From Salmonella enterica subsp. enterica serovar Choleraesuis (GTDB lineage: Bacteria; Pseudomonadota; Gammaproteobacteria; Enterobacterales; Enterobacteriaceae): a DNA stretch of 64,000 nucleotides. This document shows, one piece after another, positions 24,345 through 33,695 of the stretch (its first letter is position 1; each line of letters begins with the position of its first letter). Location: NCBI GenBank assembly GCA_022846635.1, contig AP025685.1, forward strand, positions 682,001 through 746,000, written 5' to 3'. The translations under genes and the position numbers were made by a program. The notes beneath the pieces are model-generated. The model made no database searches and was not told the DNA's origin. It worked only from the letters and a program-made list of their open reading frames with translations.

Positions 24345-25064
24345 ATGAATAATGACGTCATCTCCCCGGAATTTGATGAAGAAGGTCGCCAGCTGCGACG
24401 GATCCGTAGTTTTGTCCGCCGCCAGGGCCGTCTGACTAAGGGGCAACAGCATGCACTGGACAACTATTGGCCGGTAATGGGCGTAGAGTATGACGCTAAT
24501 CCGGTGTGCATGAAGACTCTGTTCGGGAATGAGGCGCCGGTGACGCTGGAAATTGGCTTTGGTATGGGCTCATCGCTGGTGGCGATGGCGAAGGCTAACC
24601 CTCAGCACAACTTTCTGGGAATTGAAGTGCACTCCCCTGGCGTAGGCGCTTGCCTCGCTACCGCGCATGAAGAAGGCGTCAGCAACCTGCGGGTAATGTG
24701 CCACGACGCGGTGGAAGTGCTGGAAAAAATGATCCCCGATAGTTCGCTGACAATGGTGCAGCTATTTTTCCCCGATCCGTGGCACAAGGCCCGTCACAAC
24801 AAGCGCCGCATTGTACAGCCGCTGTTTGCCGAACTGGTAAAAAGCAAACTCAAGCTGGGCGGTGTCTTCCATATGGCGACCGATTGGGAACCTTATGCTG
24901 AACATATGCTCGAAGTAATGTCGTCACTGGACGGATATCGTAACCAGTCGGCAACTAAAGATTATGTACCGCGCCCGGACTCGCGTCCGGTGACTAAATT
25001 TGAGCAGCGTGGCCATCGTCTTGGTCACGGTGTATGGGATCTTATGTTCGAGAGGACGAAATAA
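24345..25064 (+). CDS. trmB: tRNA (guanine-N7-)-methyltransferase
   Basis: 239 residues from the ATG at 24345, the E. coli length; an in-frame start 13 codons earlier lacks homology. The SAM-binding motif is [15 protein letters not shown], followed by [15 protein letters not shown] and the family hallmark [18 protein letters not shown]. TrmB methylates G46 in the variable loop of tRNAs. The stop overlaps the start of yggL (TAATG), which gives translational coupling. Divergent from mutY, as in E. coli. Confidence 0.96.
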   Translation: MNNDVISPEFDEEGRQLRRIRSFVRRQGRLTKGQQHALDNYWPVMGVEYDANPVCMKTLFGNEAPVTLEIGFGMGSSLVAMAKANPQHNFLGIEVHSPGVGACLATAHEEGVSNLRVMCHDAVEVLEKMIPDSSLTMVQLFFPDPWHKARHNKRRIVQPLFAELVKSKLKLGGVFHMATDWEPYAEHMLEVMSSLDGYRNQSATKDYVPRPDSRPVTKFEQRGHRLGHGVWDLMFERTK

Positions 25065-25390
25065 TGGCCAAACATCGTAGCCGCCGTTTGCGTAAAAAAA
25101 TGCACATCGCGGAGTTCCAGGAGTTAGGTTTCTCGGTTGGCTGGCGTTTTGCCGATGGCACCAGCGAAACGGATATCGACCAGACGGTAGATGCGTTTAT
25201 TGAAGAGGTCATTGAACCTAATGGCCTGGCATTTGACGGTAGTGGTTACCTGGTTTGGGAAGGTCTGATTTGCCTCCAGGAAATTGGTAAGTGTACCGAA
25301 GAACACCAGAAACTGGTTCGCCAGTGGCTGGAAGCGCGTAACTTACAGGACGTGAAAATGAGCGACCTGTTTGACGTTTGGTGGGACTGA
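25064..25390 (+). CDS. yggL: YggL family protein (DUF469)
   Basis: 108 residues, the same length as E. coli YggL. A basic start, [23 protein letters not shown], is followed by an acidic body ending DLFDVWWD. The ATG overlaps the trmB stop. E. coli YggL has been linked to 50S ribosomal subunits; the mechanism is not known. The composition (basic N-terminus, acidic rest) fits an RNA- or ribosome-associated protein. Confidence 0.93.
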   Translation: MAKHRSRRLRKKMHIAEFQELGFSVGWRFADGTSETDIDQTVDAFIEEVIEPNGLAFDGSGYLVWEGLICLQEIGKCTEEHQKLVRQWLEARNLQDVKMSDLFDVWWD

Positions 25391-25426
25391 CGGAGTATCC
25401 CGTCGCCGTTCAAAAGAGAGTGAACC

Positions 25427-26149
25427 ATGTTGCGTAAAACGCTATTAGCAAGCGCTCTGATGATGGCCGCGCTGCAGGCGCATGCCGATTATAAATGCGC
25501 CGTTACTCCGCGCGATGATATTGTACTGAAGCCGCAGACGGTGCAGGTTGTGGGTGAAAATGGCAACCTGATCATTGCCCCTGATGGCGGTGTCACCTTC
25601 AATGATAAAAAGCTGTCTTTGACCGCAGCCCAGCGCCAGCAGGCGCTCGATTATCAGAAGGCGCTACGCGCAGATCTGCCGTGGATTGATAACGGTGCCC
25701 GAACCCGTCTTGAAAAAAGCCGCGTGGCTCTGGATAAAATCATTACCGAGCAGGTTGGTTCCAGCAGCAATATGCATAAACGTCTGACTAAGCTGGACAG
25801 CCAGCTTAAAGAGCAGATGGAGCAGATTATCGAGCACCGCAGCGATGGCCTGACCTTCCACCATCAGGGGATTGAGAAAGTCCGGGCCAACGGCCAGCAA
25901 CTGGTTAATCAGACCATGGGTGGTATTCTCCAGGATAGCATCAATGAAATGGGCGCTCAGGCACTGACCAAAGGCGGCGGTAGCAACAATTTGCAGAGCG
26001 TACTGGGTAACCTGGGCGGGCTGCAATCGGCTATTCAGAGCGAATGGAAAACCCAGGAAAAAGATTTCGATAAGTTTGGTAAAGATGTCTGCCGTAAGGT
26101 GGAATCGTTGGAGCAGCAGCGTAAAACGCTGGTTTCCGGATTTAAATAA
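25427..26149 (+). CDS. yggN: YggN family periplasmic protein (DUF2884)
   Basis: 240 residues with a signal peptide (MLRKTLLASALMMAALQAHA), so exported to the periplasm. The mature part is rich in Gln, Lys and Asp, with a long helical middle (RLTKLDSQLKEQMEQIIEH), and matches the E. coli YggN/DUF2884 family. Function unknown. It lies 36 bases after yggL on the same strand and is followed by a strong terminator, so it is the last gene of trmB-yggL-yggN. Confidence 0.92.
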   Translation: MLRKTLLASALMMAALQAHADYKCAVTPRDDIVLKPQTVQVVGENGNLIIAPDGGVTFNDKKLSLTAAQRQQALDYQKALRADLPWIDNGARTRLEKSRVALDKIITEQVGSSSNMHKRLTKLDSQLKEQMEQIIEHRSDGLTFHHQGIEKVRANGQQLVNQTMGGILQDSINEMGAQALTKGGGSNNLQSVLGNLGGLQSAIQSEWKTQEKDFDKFGKDVCRKVESLEQQRKTLVSGFK

Positions 26150-26179
26150 AGCCAGACTCAGGTTGGATTCCTAAACCAA

Positions 26180-26207
26180 ACGGTACCTTCGGGTGCCGTT
26201 TTTTTTT
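26180..26207 (+). terminator. Intrinsic terminator after yggN
   Basis: ACGGTACC, loop TTCG, GGTGCCGT and then eight T residues: an 8-bp stem with one wobble, a stable tetraloop and a U-run, 30 bases after the yggN stop. Confidence 0.92.
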
Positions 26208-26288
26208 GGTTAAAACCCAGCAAGTTTTATCGGGGTGGCCTTAGAAAGGAATTTTTTGTTGATTAATTGACCGTTTTTCATATTTTTA

Positions 26289-26309
26289 TGTACGGTGTTT
26301 TTCCGTACA
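26289..26309 (+). promoter_or_regulatory. Palindromic operator of the toxin-antitoxin operon
   Basis: TGTACGG, 7 bases, CCGTACA is a perfect 7-bp dyad 69 bases before the antitoxin start, within an AT-rich promoter-like stretch. RHH antitoxins of DUF1778/GNAT pairs repress their own promoter by binding such inverted repeats, so this is the likely autoregulatory site. Confidence 0.6.
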
Positions 26310-26378
26310 TTTTTGTTCTGGAGCTGTCTCGCATATTGGCGAGTAGCTTCTGTTTTTATTTTTCGTTAGGCGGTAGTT

Positions 26379-26648
26379 ATGTCGGCAGGTAAGAGACAGC
26401 GTATCGATATCAGATTGTCTGATGCCGATAAAAACATGATTGATGAGGCGACAATGTTGACTAACCAGACAGTGACTCAATTTATCGTTTCCTGTGCATC
26501 CGCGCGGGCTGCGGAGGTTATCGAGCAGCAGCGCCGTATTGCTCTTAGCCGTGAGTCCTGGGAGCGTGTGATGGATGCTATTAATAATCCGGCTGAACCT
26601 AACGAGCGCTTAAAACAGGCTGCCAAACGTTTACACAATATGGAGTGA
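26379..26648 (+). CDS. DUF1778 ribbon-helix-helix antitoxin (TacA-like)
   Basis: 89 residues. The N-terminal ribbon-helix-helix part, RQRIDIRLSDADKNMIDEATMLTNQTVTQFIVSCASARAAEVI, is typical of DUF1778 antitoxins. The C-terminal 40 residues, including LSRESWERVMDAINNP, are the part that wraps the toxin in TacA/AtaR. It would dimerise on the palindrome upstream and neutralise the acetyltransferase encoded 3 bases downstream. In E. coli this interval between yggN and hemW holds ansB and yggM, so the pair sits at a variable position in the core. Confidence 0.9.
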   Translation: MSAGKRQRIDIRLSDADKNMIDEATMLTNQTVTQFIVSCASARAAEVIEQQRRIALSRESWERVMDAINNPAEPNERLKQAAKRLHNME

Positions 26649-26651
26649 ACG

Positions 26652-27182
26652 GTGGCGGATCTGCGTATCGAGATTTTCTCGCCTGACGCGAAATATAATT
26701 TTTCAGCGTTTGATTGCGGTGACGAGTCTCTGAATATTTTTCTGTCTGAGCATATGGCGCGTCAGCACGGCAACGGCATATTGCGGGCCTATGTTCTTAT
26801 CACTACAGATTCGCAGCCCCGAATTATTGGGTACTACACGCTTTCGGGAAGCTGTTTCGAGAAGGTGCGCCTGCCTTCCGGTAGCCGCAAACGTAAGGTG
26901 CCGTATGCCAATGTTCCGAGCGTTACGCTGGGCAGGCTTGCCGTTGACCGGCATCTGCAAAGGCAAGGATATGGGGGGCTGCTGGTTACGCATGCTATGT
27001 CTGTCACCTGGCGGGCTTCACTGACGGTCGGCGTGCATGGCTTTTTTGTCGAGGCGCTGAATCTGAAGGTCAGGTGTTTTTATCAGAATTTAGGTTTTAT
27101 CTCTCTGGCGGGGGCGAATGCAAACTCGCTCTTTTATCCCACCGCGAGTATGGCGCGGTTATTTTTAGAGAGTGAGGCGTAG
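26652..27182 (+). CDS. GNAT-family acetyltransferase toxin (TacT-like)
   Basis: 176 residues starting with GTG at 26652, 3 bases after the antitoxin stop. The GNAT fold has the acetyl-CoA loop in VTLGRLAVDRHLQRQGYGGLLV (RxxGxG-like: RQGYGG) and the catalytic tyrosine region VRCFYQNLGFISL. An early motif, FDCGDESLNIFLSEHMARQHGNGILRAYVL, is typical of TacT, AtaT and ItaT toxins. These acetylate the amino group of aminoacyl-tRNAs and stop translation, leading to growth arrest. Which tRNA is attacked cannot be read from the sequence. The convergent neighbour is hemW. Confidence 0.9.
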   Translation: MADLRIEIFSPDAKYNFSAFDCGDESLNIFLSEHMARQHGNGILRAYVLITTDSQPRIIGYYTLSGSCFEKVRLPSGSRKRKVPYANVPSVTLGRLAVDRHLQRQGYGGLLVTHAMSVTWRASLTVGVHGFFVEALNLKVRCFYQNLGFISLAGANANSLFYPTASMARLFLESEA

Positions 27183-27249
27183 CGGTTACCGCCATAAAGC
27201 CTGAACAACATCCCTGTTGGCAGGCTGCAGATGAAAGAGTGAAAGGCGC

Positions 27250-28389
27250 TTATTCGTCCGCCAGGAACAGTTCCAGCAGCGAATTTAAAAACAGCTTGCC
27301 GTGCTCGGTTATCTGCCAGTCGCTGGCGCTTTCGGTGAGGTAACCTTCGGCGATAGCCTTATCCAGCTGAGGGCGTATTACCGTCTCGTCCAGCCCGGTG
27401 AAGCGCGCAAAGTCGGCTCTTGGAGCAGCCTCCAGCAGCCGGAAGCGGTTCATAAAGAACTCGAAAGGCTTATCTTCGCTCTCTACGTCGTGCTGACGGT
27501 CGAGATATTTACCCTGCATATAGCCGCGCGGATGGCGGGTTTTAGCGCTGCGCAGTATACGTCCGTCCGGAAAGGTTATTTTTCCATGTGCGCCACAGCC
27601 GATCCCCAGATAATCGCCAAATCGCCAGTAGTTGAGATTGTGCTGGCATTGAAATCCGGGTTTGGCGTAGGCCGAGGTTTCATACTGCTGATAACCGGCT
27701 GCAGTCAGCAACCGGTGACCCTGCTCGAAGATATCCCACAGAGCATCATCGTCCGGCAGGCGCGGAGGGCGCGAGCCAAACAGCGTATTCGGCTCGATAG
27801 TGAGCTGATACCAGGACAAATGCGGCGGATTGAGCTCAATGGCCTGGCGCAGGTCATCCAGCGCCTCTTCCAGAGACTGGCCGGGCAAACCGTGCATTAA
27901 ATCCAGGTTAAAGCTGCGTAGCCCCAGCCCGGCGGCAAGGCGGGCTGCGCGCTTCGCCTCTTCTGGGCCGTGAATACGTCCCAGCCGCTGTAGCTTATCG
28001 GCAGCAAAGCTTTGCACACCTATGGAGATACGGTTAATGCCCGCCTGCTGATATTCCACAAAACGGTCGGCTTCTACGGTACCGGGGTTGGCTTCCATGG
28101 TGATTTCCACATCGGCTGCCAGCTGTAATCGGGCGCGTACGCCGTCCAGCAGCGTTTGCATCGCCGGGCCAGAAAGCAGGCTTGGGGTTCCGCCGCCGAT
28201 GAATATCGTGCGCACCTCGCGCCCCTGTACCATCGGCAGGTCGCAATCTAAATCTGCCAGCAGATGCTGCACATAATCATCGTGCGGCACTTCTCCCTTC
28301 AGCGCATGTGAATTGAAGTCGCAATAAGGGCACTTCTGTACGCACCAGGGAATATGGATGTACAGGCTGAGCGGTGGCAACTCAACCAT
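27250..28389 (-). CDS. hemW: Radical SAM protein HemW (heme chaperone)
   Basis: 379 residues; E. coli has 378. The radical SAM cluster motif is Cys16-x3-Cys20-x2-Cys23 in [16 protein letters not shown]. Also visible are [34 protein letters not shown] and the HemN-type C-terminal domain. HemW binds heme and delivers it to membrane proteins such as respiratory enzymes; it is not a coproporphyrinogen dehydrogenase although related to HemN. The start overlaps the end of rdgB by 8 bases. Last gene of yggS-yggT-yggU-rdgB-hemW. Confidence 0.96.
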   Translation of the reverse strand: MVELPPLSLYIHIPWCVQKCPYCDFNSHALKGEVPHDDYVQHLLADLDCDLPMVQGREVRTIFIGGGTPSLLSGPAMQTLLDGVRARLQLAADVEITMEANPGTVEADRFVEYQQAGINRISIGVQSFAADKLQRLGRIHGPEEAKRAARLAAGLGLRSFNLDLMHGLPGQSLEEALDDLRQAIELNPPHLSWYQLTIEPNTLFGSRPPRLPDDDALWDIFEQGHRLLTAAGYQQYETSAYAKPGFQCQHNLNYWRFGDYLGIGCGAHGKITFPDGRILRSAKTRHPRGYMQGKYLDRQHDVESEDKPFEFFMNRFRLLEAAPRADFARFTGLDETVIRPQLDKAIAEGYLTESASDWQITEHGKLFLNSLLELFLADE

Positions 28390-28975
28390 GACGCAGAGCT
28401 TCCAGAAGCAGAGCCAGGGCTTTACCGCGGTGTGATACTGCGCCTTTTTCTTCTTTAGTCATTTCAGCTGCGGTCTTCCCGGCCTCTGGCACGTAAAACA
28501 CCGGATCGTAGCCGAAGCCGCCGCTGCCAACCGGAGCGTGGTTTATTTCACCCGCCCAGCTACCGTGGCATACCAGAGGCGTAGGATCATCCGCGTGGCG
28601 CAGATAAACCAGTACGCAATGGAACTGAGCCTGGCGCTGGCCGTCCGGAGTCTGTTGCAGCTCTTGCAGCAGTTTCTCTAGATTTGCGCGATCGTTACCG
28701 TGTTCCCCGGCAAAGCGTGCGGAATAGATACCCGGCGCGCCGCCCAGGGCGTCAACCGCCAGACCGGAGTCATCGGCAATAGCGGGCAAACCGGTGATGC
28801 GCGAGGCGTGACGGGCTTTAAGAATAGCGTTTTCAATAAAGGTCAGGCCGGTCTCTTCAGCATCGTCAACGTTAAGCTCAGTCTGTGCGACGATATCCAG
28901 GCCAAAATCCTGTAATAACGACGCAAGCTCGCGCACTTTACCGGCATTCCCGGTAGCGAGAACCACTTTTTGCAT
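28382..28975 (-). CDS. rdgB: XTP/dITP diphosphatase
   Basis: 197 residues, the E. coli length. The family motifs are [54 protein letters not shown] and the C-terminal [10 protein letters not shown]. The enzyme hydrolyses non-canonical dITP, dHAPTP and XTP to monophosphates and keeps them out of DNA. Located between yggU (15 bases) and hemW (8-base overlap) in one operon. Confidence 0.96.
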   Translation of the reverse strand: MQKVVLATGNAGKVRELASLLQDFGLDIVAQTELNVDDAEETGLTFIENAILKARHASRITGLPAIADDSGLAVDALGGAPGIYSARFAGEHGNDRANLEKLLQELQQTPDGQRQAQFHCVLVYLRHADDPTPLVCHGSWAGEINHAPVGSGGFGYDPVFYVPEAGKTAAEMTKEEKGAVSHRGKALALLLEALRHG

Positions 28976-28990
28976 AGCGAAAATCCTGTG

Positions 28991-29281
28991 TTAATCGAGC
29001 AGCGACGCAACCTGCGCCGGAATCTGCTGAGGATGAATAATTGTCAGTTGCTTGTGGCGGCCGAGGTCGCCCTTTTCAAGGACGACCTGGCTTTTCGCGA
29101 CCCGAAAAGCGCGGGCAAGAAACTTAATCAAATGGGCATTGGCCTGACCGTCGACCGGCGGCGCGGTGATAGCCACCTTAAGCTCATCACCGTGCAACCC
29201 GACGAAGGCGTCGCGGCTGGCGCGCGGCTGAATATACAGCCGCAGCGTCAGCCCTTCAGGATGGGCTTCAACGGCACTCAC
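28991..29281 (-). CDS. yggU: YggU family protein (DUF167)
   Basis: 96 residues with a GTG start at 29281 that overlaps the yggT stop (GTGA). This start gives the E. coli length and the conserved beginning [23 protein letters not shown]. The DUF167 core includes [24 protein letters not shown] and [16 protein letters not shown]. Small alpha/beta protein of unknown function. The alternative start four codons upstream lies inside yggT and is less likely. Confidence 0.93.
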   Translation of the reverse strand: MSAVEAHPEGLTLRLYIQPRASRDAFVGLHGDELKVAITAPPVDGQANAHLIKFLARAFRVAKSQVVLEKGDLGRHKQLTIIHPQQIPAQVASLLD

Positions 29282-29832
29282 AGCAAATACCAAAGCCCAG
29301 GGAACAGATCCATGCCCAGATAATTCAGGAAATAGAGCGCCAGGATAACGCCCATACCGGAAAAATCGATACCGCCCATAGCAGGAAGAATGCGGCGAAT
29401 CGGTGCCATTAGGGGCTCGGTAAGCTGCATCATTACGTATTCTACCGGGCTGCGGCCCTGACTAATCCAGCTCATCAGAGAGCGAATAATCACGACCCAG
29501 AAAATCAACGAGCCGGCTGATTTGAGCAGCGACAGCAGGCCGACCAGCAGATTGACCGGATCCAGCGATAGCACACCGGCCTGAATCAACAGCAAAATCG
29601 GATATTTGAGCGTAGTGAGAATAAACGCCACCAGCAGCGAAGAGGTATCAATCGGGCCAATGGCCGGGATGATACGACGCAGCGGGCCGATAATCGGCTG
29701 GGTGACCTTCACGACAAACTGTGAAAATGGGTTATAAAAATCGCAACGCGACCACTGCATCCAGATGCGTAGCAATAGCACCATTACGTAGAGATCGATA
29801 AGGGTTTTGACGATAAAGGTCAACGTCAGCAT
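29278..29832 (-). CDS. yggT: YggT family integral membrane protein
   Basis: 184 residues. Two YGGT modules, each with two membrane segments: [24 protein letters not shown], then [24 protein letters not shown], and again [15 protein letters not shown] with [25 protein letters not shown]. The duplicated P-x-R-R-x-x-P motif is the family hallmark. It has been connected with osmotic or ion stress, but no firm mechanism is known. Co-transcribed with yggS (15 bases) and overlapping yggU. Confidence 0.95.
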   Translation of the reverse strand: MLTLTFIVKTLIDLYVMVLLLRIWMQWSRCDFYNPFSQFVVKVTQPIIGPLRRIIPAIGPIDTSSLLVAFILTTLKYPILLLIQAGVLSLDPVNLLVGLLSLLKSAGSLIFWVVIIRSLMSWISQGRSPVEYVMMQLTEPLMAPIRRILPAMGGIDFSGMGVILALYFLNYLGMDLFPGLWYLL

Positions 29833-29847
29833 GGCGTTCCTCAGTTG

Positions 29848-30561
29848 TTATTGTGCCGGGCGCGTCGGGTAATTCCGGGCACCAAATATGGCGGTTCCAA
29901 TCCGAACCATCGTACTGCCTGCGGCGATGGCGGCGTCCATGTCGTGGGTCATACCCAGAGATAAGGTGTCCACGGTGTTGTAACGAGCTTTAAGCCGCTC
30001 GAATGCTACCGCCATCTGGCGGGCAACGGCAAACTGGCGCTCGGTATCTTCTTCTGGTGCAGGTATTGCCATCAGGCCACGCAGGCACAGATGCGGCAGC
30101 GCAGCGACCTGCTCTGCCAGTTCATCCAGCTGCTCAGGCGCAATACCGGATTTGCTCTGCTCATCGCTAATATTTATCTGAATCAGCACGTTCAGTGGAG
30201 CCATTCCCGACGGGCGCTGCTCATTCAGGCGCTGAGCGATTTTCAGACGGTCGATGGTATGACACCAGGCAAAGTTTTCGGCAACCAGTCGGCTCTTATT
30301 GGACTGCAAAGGGCCAATAAAGTGCCAGACCAGGTCGGTTACGCCCTGGTCTGCGAACCAGTTGATTTTCTCCACGCCTTCCTGAACATAGTTCTCGCCA
30401 AAGGCACGCTGACCGGCATCGATGGCTTCCTGAAGTGCGCTCACAGGTTTGGTTTTACTTACTGCAAGCAGGGTAACTTCTTCTGAGTCCCGGCCGCAGC
30501 GCTGTGCAACGTCCGCAATTTCCTGGCGAACCTGCGCTAAGTTATGGGCTATATCAGTCAT
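29848..30561 (-). CDS. yggS: PLP-binding homeostasis protein YggS (PLPBP)
   Basis: 237 residues. A TIM-barrel related to alanine racemase domain I. The PLP lysine is in EVTLLAVSKTKPVSALQEAI, with AFGENYVQEGVEKI, WHFIGPLQSNKSR and the C-terminal phosphate-binding LSLGMTHDMDAAIAAGSTMVRIGTAIFGAR. It has no enzymatic activity in known members and keeps pyridoxal phosphate and amino-acid pools balanced. First gene of the yggS-hemW operon and divergent from yggR with a 20-base gap, so the promoters must overlap the coding ends. Confidence 0.95.
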   Translation of the reverse strand: MTDIAHNLAQVRQEIADVAQRCGRDSEEVTLLAVSKTKPVSALQEAIDAGQRAFGENYVQEGVEKINWFADQGVTDLVWHFIGPLQSNKSRLVAENFAWCHTIDRLKIAQRLNEQRPSGMAPLNVLIQINISDEQSKSGIAPEQLDELAEQVAALPHLCLRGLMAIPAPEEDTERQFAVARQMAVAFERLKARYNTVDTLSLGMTHDMDAAIAAGSTMVRIGTAIFGARNYPTRPAQ

Positions 30562-30581
30562 TAGAGTCTGGGTGGTGAATT

Positions 30582-31574
30582 ATGGATGAATTAGTGGCCC
30601 ATAGTGTAAATCATAACGCTTCGGATCTACACCTGTGTACAGCCGGGGGCTCTTTCTGGCGGCGCAACGGTGAGCTGGAACCGCTGCCGTTTCCGGTGCC
30701 AGAGATTGAATCACTGCTGGAGGGCTGGCTGGATGAACGTCAGCACCGCCAGTTTGAAAGCGAAGGCCAGATTGATTTTGCTATTACGTTATCCTGCGGT
30801 CAGCGCCTGCGGGCCAACGCTTTTAAGCGTGAAGGTGCTGTAGGGCTCGCTCTGCGTTTGCTGCCCGTTCGCTGCCCGGAACCTGAATTGTTAGGCGTAC
30901 CGGAAGCCTTTCTCAATCGTCTTACCTGTCGGGGGCTTATCCTGGTAACCGGCGCTACCGGTAGCGGTAAATCTGTCACACTGAATGCGGCTATTGGCAG
31001 TATTCTGGCTCAGGGCGGGCGTCATGTTGTTACGCTGGAGGACCCGGTGGAGTTTATTCATCCTTCTGCAAAAGGATTAATTCAGCAGCGAGAAGTCGGG
31101 CGGCATTGCGCATCGTTCAGCGAGGGCCTGCGGGCCGCGCTGCGTCAGGATCCTGATGTTATCGTTCTGGGGGAGTTACGCGATGAAGAGACCATACGGC
31201 TGGCGCTAACGGCGGCAGAAACTGGTCACCTGGTATTGGCAACCCTGCATACCCGCGGGGCTTGCCAGGCCGTTGAACGGCTGGTGGATGCGTTTGGCGA
31301 AGGAGAGCGCCACGCGGTTCGCAGTCAGCTGGCCGGAAGCCTGCTGGCGGTACTGGCTCAGCGCCTGGTTGTGGGAGAGGGTGGGCGGCTGGCCTTATAT
31401 GAACTGCTGCTGAACTGTCCGGCGGTGGCGAACTTAATTCGTGAAGGCAAAGACCATCAGTTGCCCGGCTTGCTGCAAACCGGCCAACAGCTGGGTATGC
31501 AGAGCTTCGCTCAGGCTCTGGTAAAACTTAAAGCTGCGGGGAAAGTGAATATGGAGGCGGATGCCGGGGATTAG
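30582..31574 (+). CDS. yggR: PilT-like type IV pilus ATPase homologue YggR
   Basis: 330 residues (E. coli 326). Secretion-ATPase features are an N-terminal PAS-like part (HNASDLHLC), Walker A LVTGATGSGKSVT, the Asp box VTLEDPVEF, LRAALRQDPDVIVLGELRDEETIRLALTAAETGHLVLATLHT with Walker B and His box, and a C-terminal helical domain. PilT proteins drive pilus retraction. No pilus genes adjoin it, as in E. coli, where the role is unclear. Single gene, convergent with ruvX, with a bidirectional-looking hairpin between. Confidence 0.93.
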   Translation: MDELVAHSVNHNASDLHLCTAGGSFWRRNGELEPLPFPVPEIESLLEGWLDERQHRQFESEGQIDFAITLSCGQRLRANAFKREGAVGLALRLLPVRCPEPELLGVPEAFLNRLTCRGLILVTGATGSGKSVTLNAAIGSILAQGGRHVVTLEDPVEFIHPSAKGLIQQREVGRHCASFSEGLRAALRQDPDVIVLGELRDEETIRLALTAAETGHLVLATLHTRGACQAVERLVDAFGEGERHAVRSQLAGSLLAVLAQRLVVGEGGRLALYELLLNCPAVANLIREGKDHQLPGLLQTGQQLGMQSFAQALVKLKAAGKVNMEADAGD

Positions 31575-31580
31575 CGCTAA

Positions 31581-31604
31581 GCCCGGCGCAGCCGGGCATA
31601 TTTT
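31581..31604. terminator. Hairpin between convergent yggR and ruvX
   Basis: GCCCGGC-GCA-GCCGGGC is a 7-bp perfect stem, followed by ATATTTT. It lies 6 bases after the yggR stop and 22 bases before the end of ruvX, and may end transcription from the left; the U-run is interrupted. Confidence 0.6.
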
Positions 31605-31619
31605 GGGCAGAGGCTTTCT

Positions 31620-32039
31620 TTAGCTTTGGGCTTCGAAGTAGCTTTCAAGAATAATAACCGCTGAGGCTGAGTCGACGCTGCCTTTGTCCAGGGCGCGAAA
31701 ACCGCCGCGCTCAAACAAACCGGCCCGCGCCTCTACGGTGCTCAGGCGTTCGTCATGCAGGATAACTTCAACCCCAAAGCGCCCGTGCAGGCGGTTGCCA
31801 AATTTACGCGCTTTGTCAGTGAGTGGCTGGTTGGTTCCATCCATATTTAGCGGCAGGCCAACAATAGCCCGCTCCGGTTGCCACTCTTTAAGCAGGCGAC
31901 CTATAGCATCCCAATCTGGATTGCCGTTGTTGGCTTTTAGCGCCGCCAGCGGGCGCGCGGTACCGGTAATGCTTTGGCCGACCGCAACGCCAATGCTTTT
32001 GGTGCCAAAGTCAAAGGCCAGGAAAGTGCCGTTATTCAT
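31620..32039 (-). CDS. ruvX: Putative pre-16S rRNA nuclease / Holliday junction resolvase-like protein
   Basis: 139 residues, RNase H-like fold. Motifs are [17 protein letters not shown] with the first catalytic Asp, [22 protein letters not shown] and [17 protein letters not shown] with the last Asp. The E. coli homologue YqgF is essential and trims the 5' end of 16S rRNA; RuvX resolvase activity is reported in other species. The ATG overlaps the yqgE stop by one base (TAATG), so translation is coupled. Confidence 0.95.
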   Translation of the reverse strand: MNNGTFLAFDFGTKSIGVAVGQSITGTARPLAALKANNGNPDWDAIGRLLKEWQPERAIVGLPLNMDGTNQPLTDKARKFGNRLHGRFGVEVILHDERLSTVEARAGLFERGGFRALDKGSVDSASAVIILESYFEAQS

Positions 32040-32602
32040 TATGCATGCCCTGCCACAGTGGGAAGGTTGTGAATGTCGATACCGATAAGCTTTGCCGCTT
32101 CGCGCCAGCGTTCGGCTATCGGCGTATGGAATAGAATTTTTGAATCAGCCGGAGCCGTGAGCCATGAGTTCTCGAGTATCTCCTGCTCGAGCTGGCCCTT
32201 TTCCCATGAGGAGTAGCCGAGGGCAAGCAGCAGATTTGTCGGCTGGCGAGAAGTACCCATTGTTTCCAGCACGTCCCTGGAGGTCGTGATGATGGTGTCA
32301 TCCGATATTTGAATACTGGCGGCAAACACGTCTGGTGGCGAATGCAGAATAAATCCACGGTCATCGGCCAGCGGCCCGCCGACAAAAACCGGTTTATCCA
32401 GCCGTACGGACGGATCGCGCGGTTCAGGGGTAATCTTCAGCTTTTCGAGCACGCCATCAATTTGCAACCCATCCAAAGGCTTGTTGATGATAATACCCAT
32501 TGCGCCATCTTCGTTTTGTTCACAAACATACACGACCGAGCGTCTGAACAGAGGATCCTGAAGCCCCGGCATGGCAATAAGAAAGTGATGCTGTAAATTC
32601 AT
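32039..32602 (-). CDS. yqgE: YqgE/AlgH family protein
   Basis: 187 residues, DUF179. Family features are [73 protein letters not shown] and the terminal NLPTVAGHA. Function not established; it is genetically linked to ruvX in many gammaproteobacteria, as here. Follows gshB after 132 bases, so it may have its own promoter as well. Confidence 0.95.
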   Translation of the reverse strand: MNLQHHFLIAMPGLQDPLFRRSVVYVCEQNEDGAMGIIINKPLDGLQIDGVLEKLKITPEPRDPSVRLDKPVFVGGPLADDRGFILHSPPDVFAASIQISDDTIITTSRDVLETMGTSRQPTNLLLALGYSSWEKGQLEQEILENSWLTAPADSKILFHTPIAERWREAAKLIGIDIHNLPTVAGHA

Positions 32603-32700
32603 TGTCGATGATTCTTCCTAATTGAACAGGTCGGTACCTAAAACAGGGTGAGTCAGCCTGACAACCGGGGCTGCGTGACAAATCCGGCACACCGGATTCT

Positions 32701-32727
32701 AAAAAGGCTGACGGGGTCCATCCCGTC
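32701..32727 (-). terminator. Possible weak terminator after gshB
   Basis: On the minus strand GACGGG, 6 bases, CCCGTC is followed after AGCC by five T residues. The stem is short and the U-run is displaced, so partial termination or attenuation into yqgE is all that can be suggested. Confidence 0.35.
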
Positions 32728-32734
32728 TACGGCG

Positions 32735-33685
32735 TTATTTTGCCAGCCGCGCTTCGATTGCATCCATCAGCATGCCGGTAATTGAAACATCCGGGAAGGC
32801 GGCTTCAATTTCACGAATACAGGTTGGGCTGGTGACGTTAATTTCAGTCAGACGATCGCCAATAATATCCAGTCCGACAAAAATGAGTCCTTTAGCTTTC
32901 AGCGTTGGCGCTACGCGGCGGGCTATCGCCCAGTCGCTTTCGGTCAGCGGACGGGCTTCGCCACGGCCACCGGCCGCCAGGTTACCGCGGGTTTCTCCAC
33001 CTTGCGGGATGCGCGCCAGGCAATATGGAACGGGTTCGCCATCGACCACCAGAACGCGCTTATCGCCGTCTTTAATGGCAGGCAGATAGGTTTGCGCCAT
33101 GCAGAACTGCGTACCGAGAGCGGTCAGCGTTTCAGCGATGACGGGCAGGTTCGGATCGTCCTGTTTTACCCGGAAAATAGAGCTACCGCCCATACCATCC
33201 AGTGGCTTAAGAATAATGTCACCATGCTGTTGATGGAACTCTTTAAGCTGAGATTTGTTGCGGGTTACTAGCGTTTCTGGCGTCAGATCGGCGAACCAGG
33301 CGGTAAACAGCTTTTCGTTACAATCGCGCAGGCTCTGCGGTTTGTTCACGATAAGCGTACCCTGTTCTTCGGCGCGTTCGAGCATATAGGTTGCGTAAAT
33401 AAACTCGGTATCAAACGGCGGGTCTTTACGCATCAGAATGACGTCCAGCTCAGCCAGCGCAATATCCTGCTCACCCGTGAACTCAAACCACTTATCGTAG
33501 TTATATTCTACTTTCAGCGTGCGGGTTTTGGCTCTGGCCTCTCCGCGCAGCATATAAAGGGAGTTCATCTCCATATAATGCAGTTCGTAGCCACGCTTTT
33601 GTGCCTGTTCAAGCATGGCGAAGCTGGAATCTTTTTTAAGGTTAATATCCGCGATGGGATCCATCACGATGCCGAGCTTAATCAT
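32735..33685 (-). CDS. gshB: Glutathione synthetase
   Basis: 316 residues; E. coli 316. ATP-grasp enzyme that joins gamma-glutamylcysteine and glycine. Visible are the start MIKLGIVMDPIADINLKKDSSFAML, IILKPLDGMGGSSIFRV for ATP binding, RVLVVDGEPVPYCLARIPQGGETRGNLAAGG and LTEINVTSPTCIREIE for metal and substrate binding. Lies 10 bases after rsmE, as in E. coli, within endA-rsmE-gshB-yqgE-ruvX. Confidence 0.97.
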   Translation of the reverse strand: MIKLGIVMDPIADINLKKDSSFAMLEQAQKRGYELHYMEMNSLYMLRGEARAKTRTLKVEYNYDKWFEFTGEQDIALAELDVILMRKDPPFDTEFIYATYMLERAEEQGTLIVNKPQSLRDCNEKLFTAWFADLTPETLVTRNKSQLKEFHQQHGDIILKPLDGMGGSSIFRVKQDDPNLPVIAETLTALGTQFCMAQTYLPAIKDGDKRVLVVDGEPVPYCLARIPQGGETRGNLAAGGRGEARPLTESDWAIARRVAPTLKAKGLIFVGLDIIGDRLTEINVTSPTCIREIEAAFPDVSITGMLMDAIEARLAK

Positions 33686-33695
33686 TTAATTCTCC

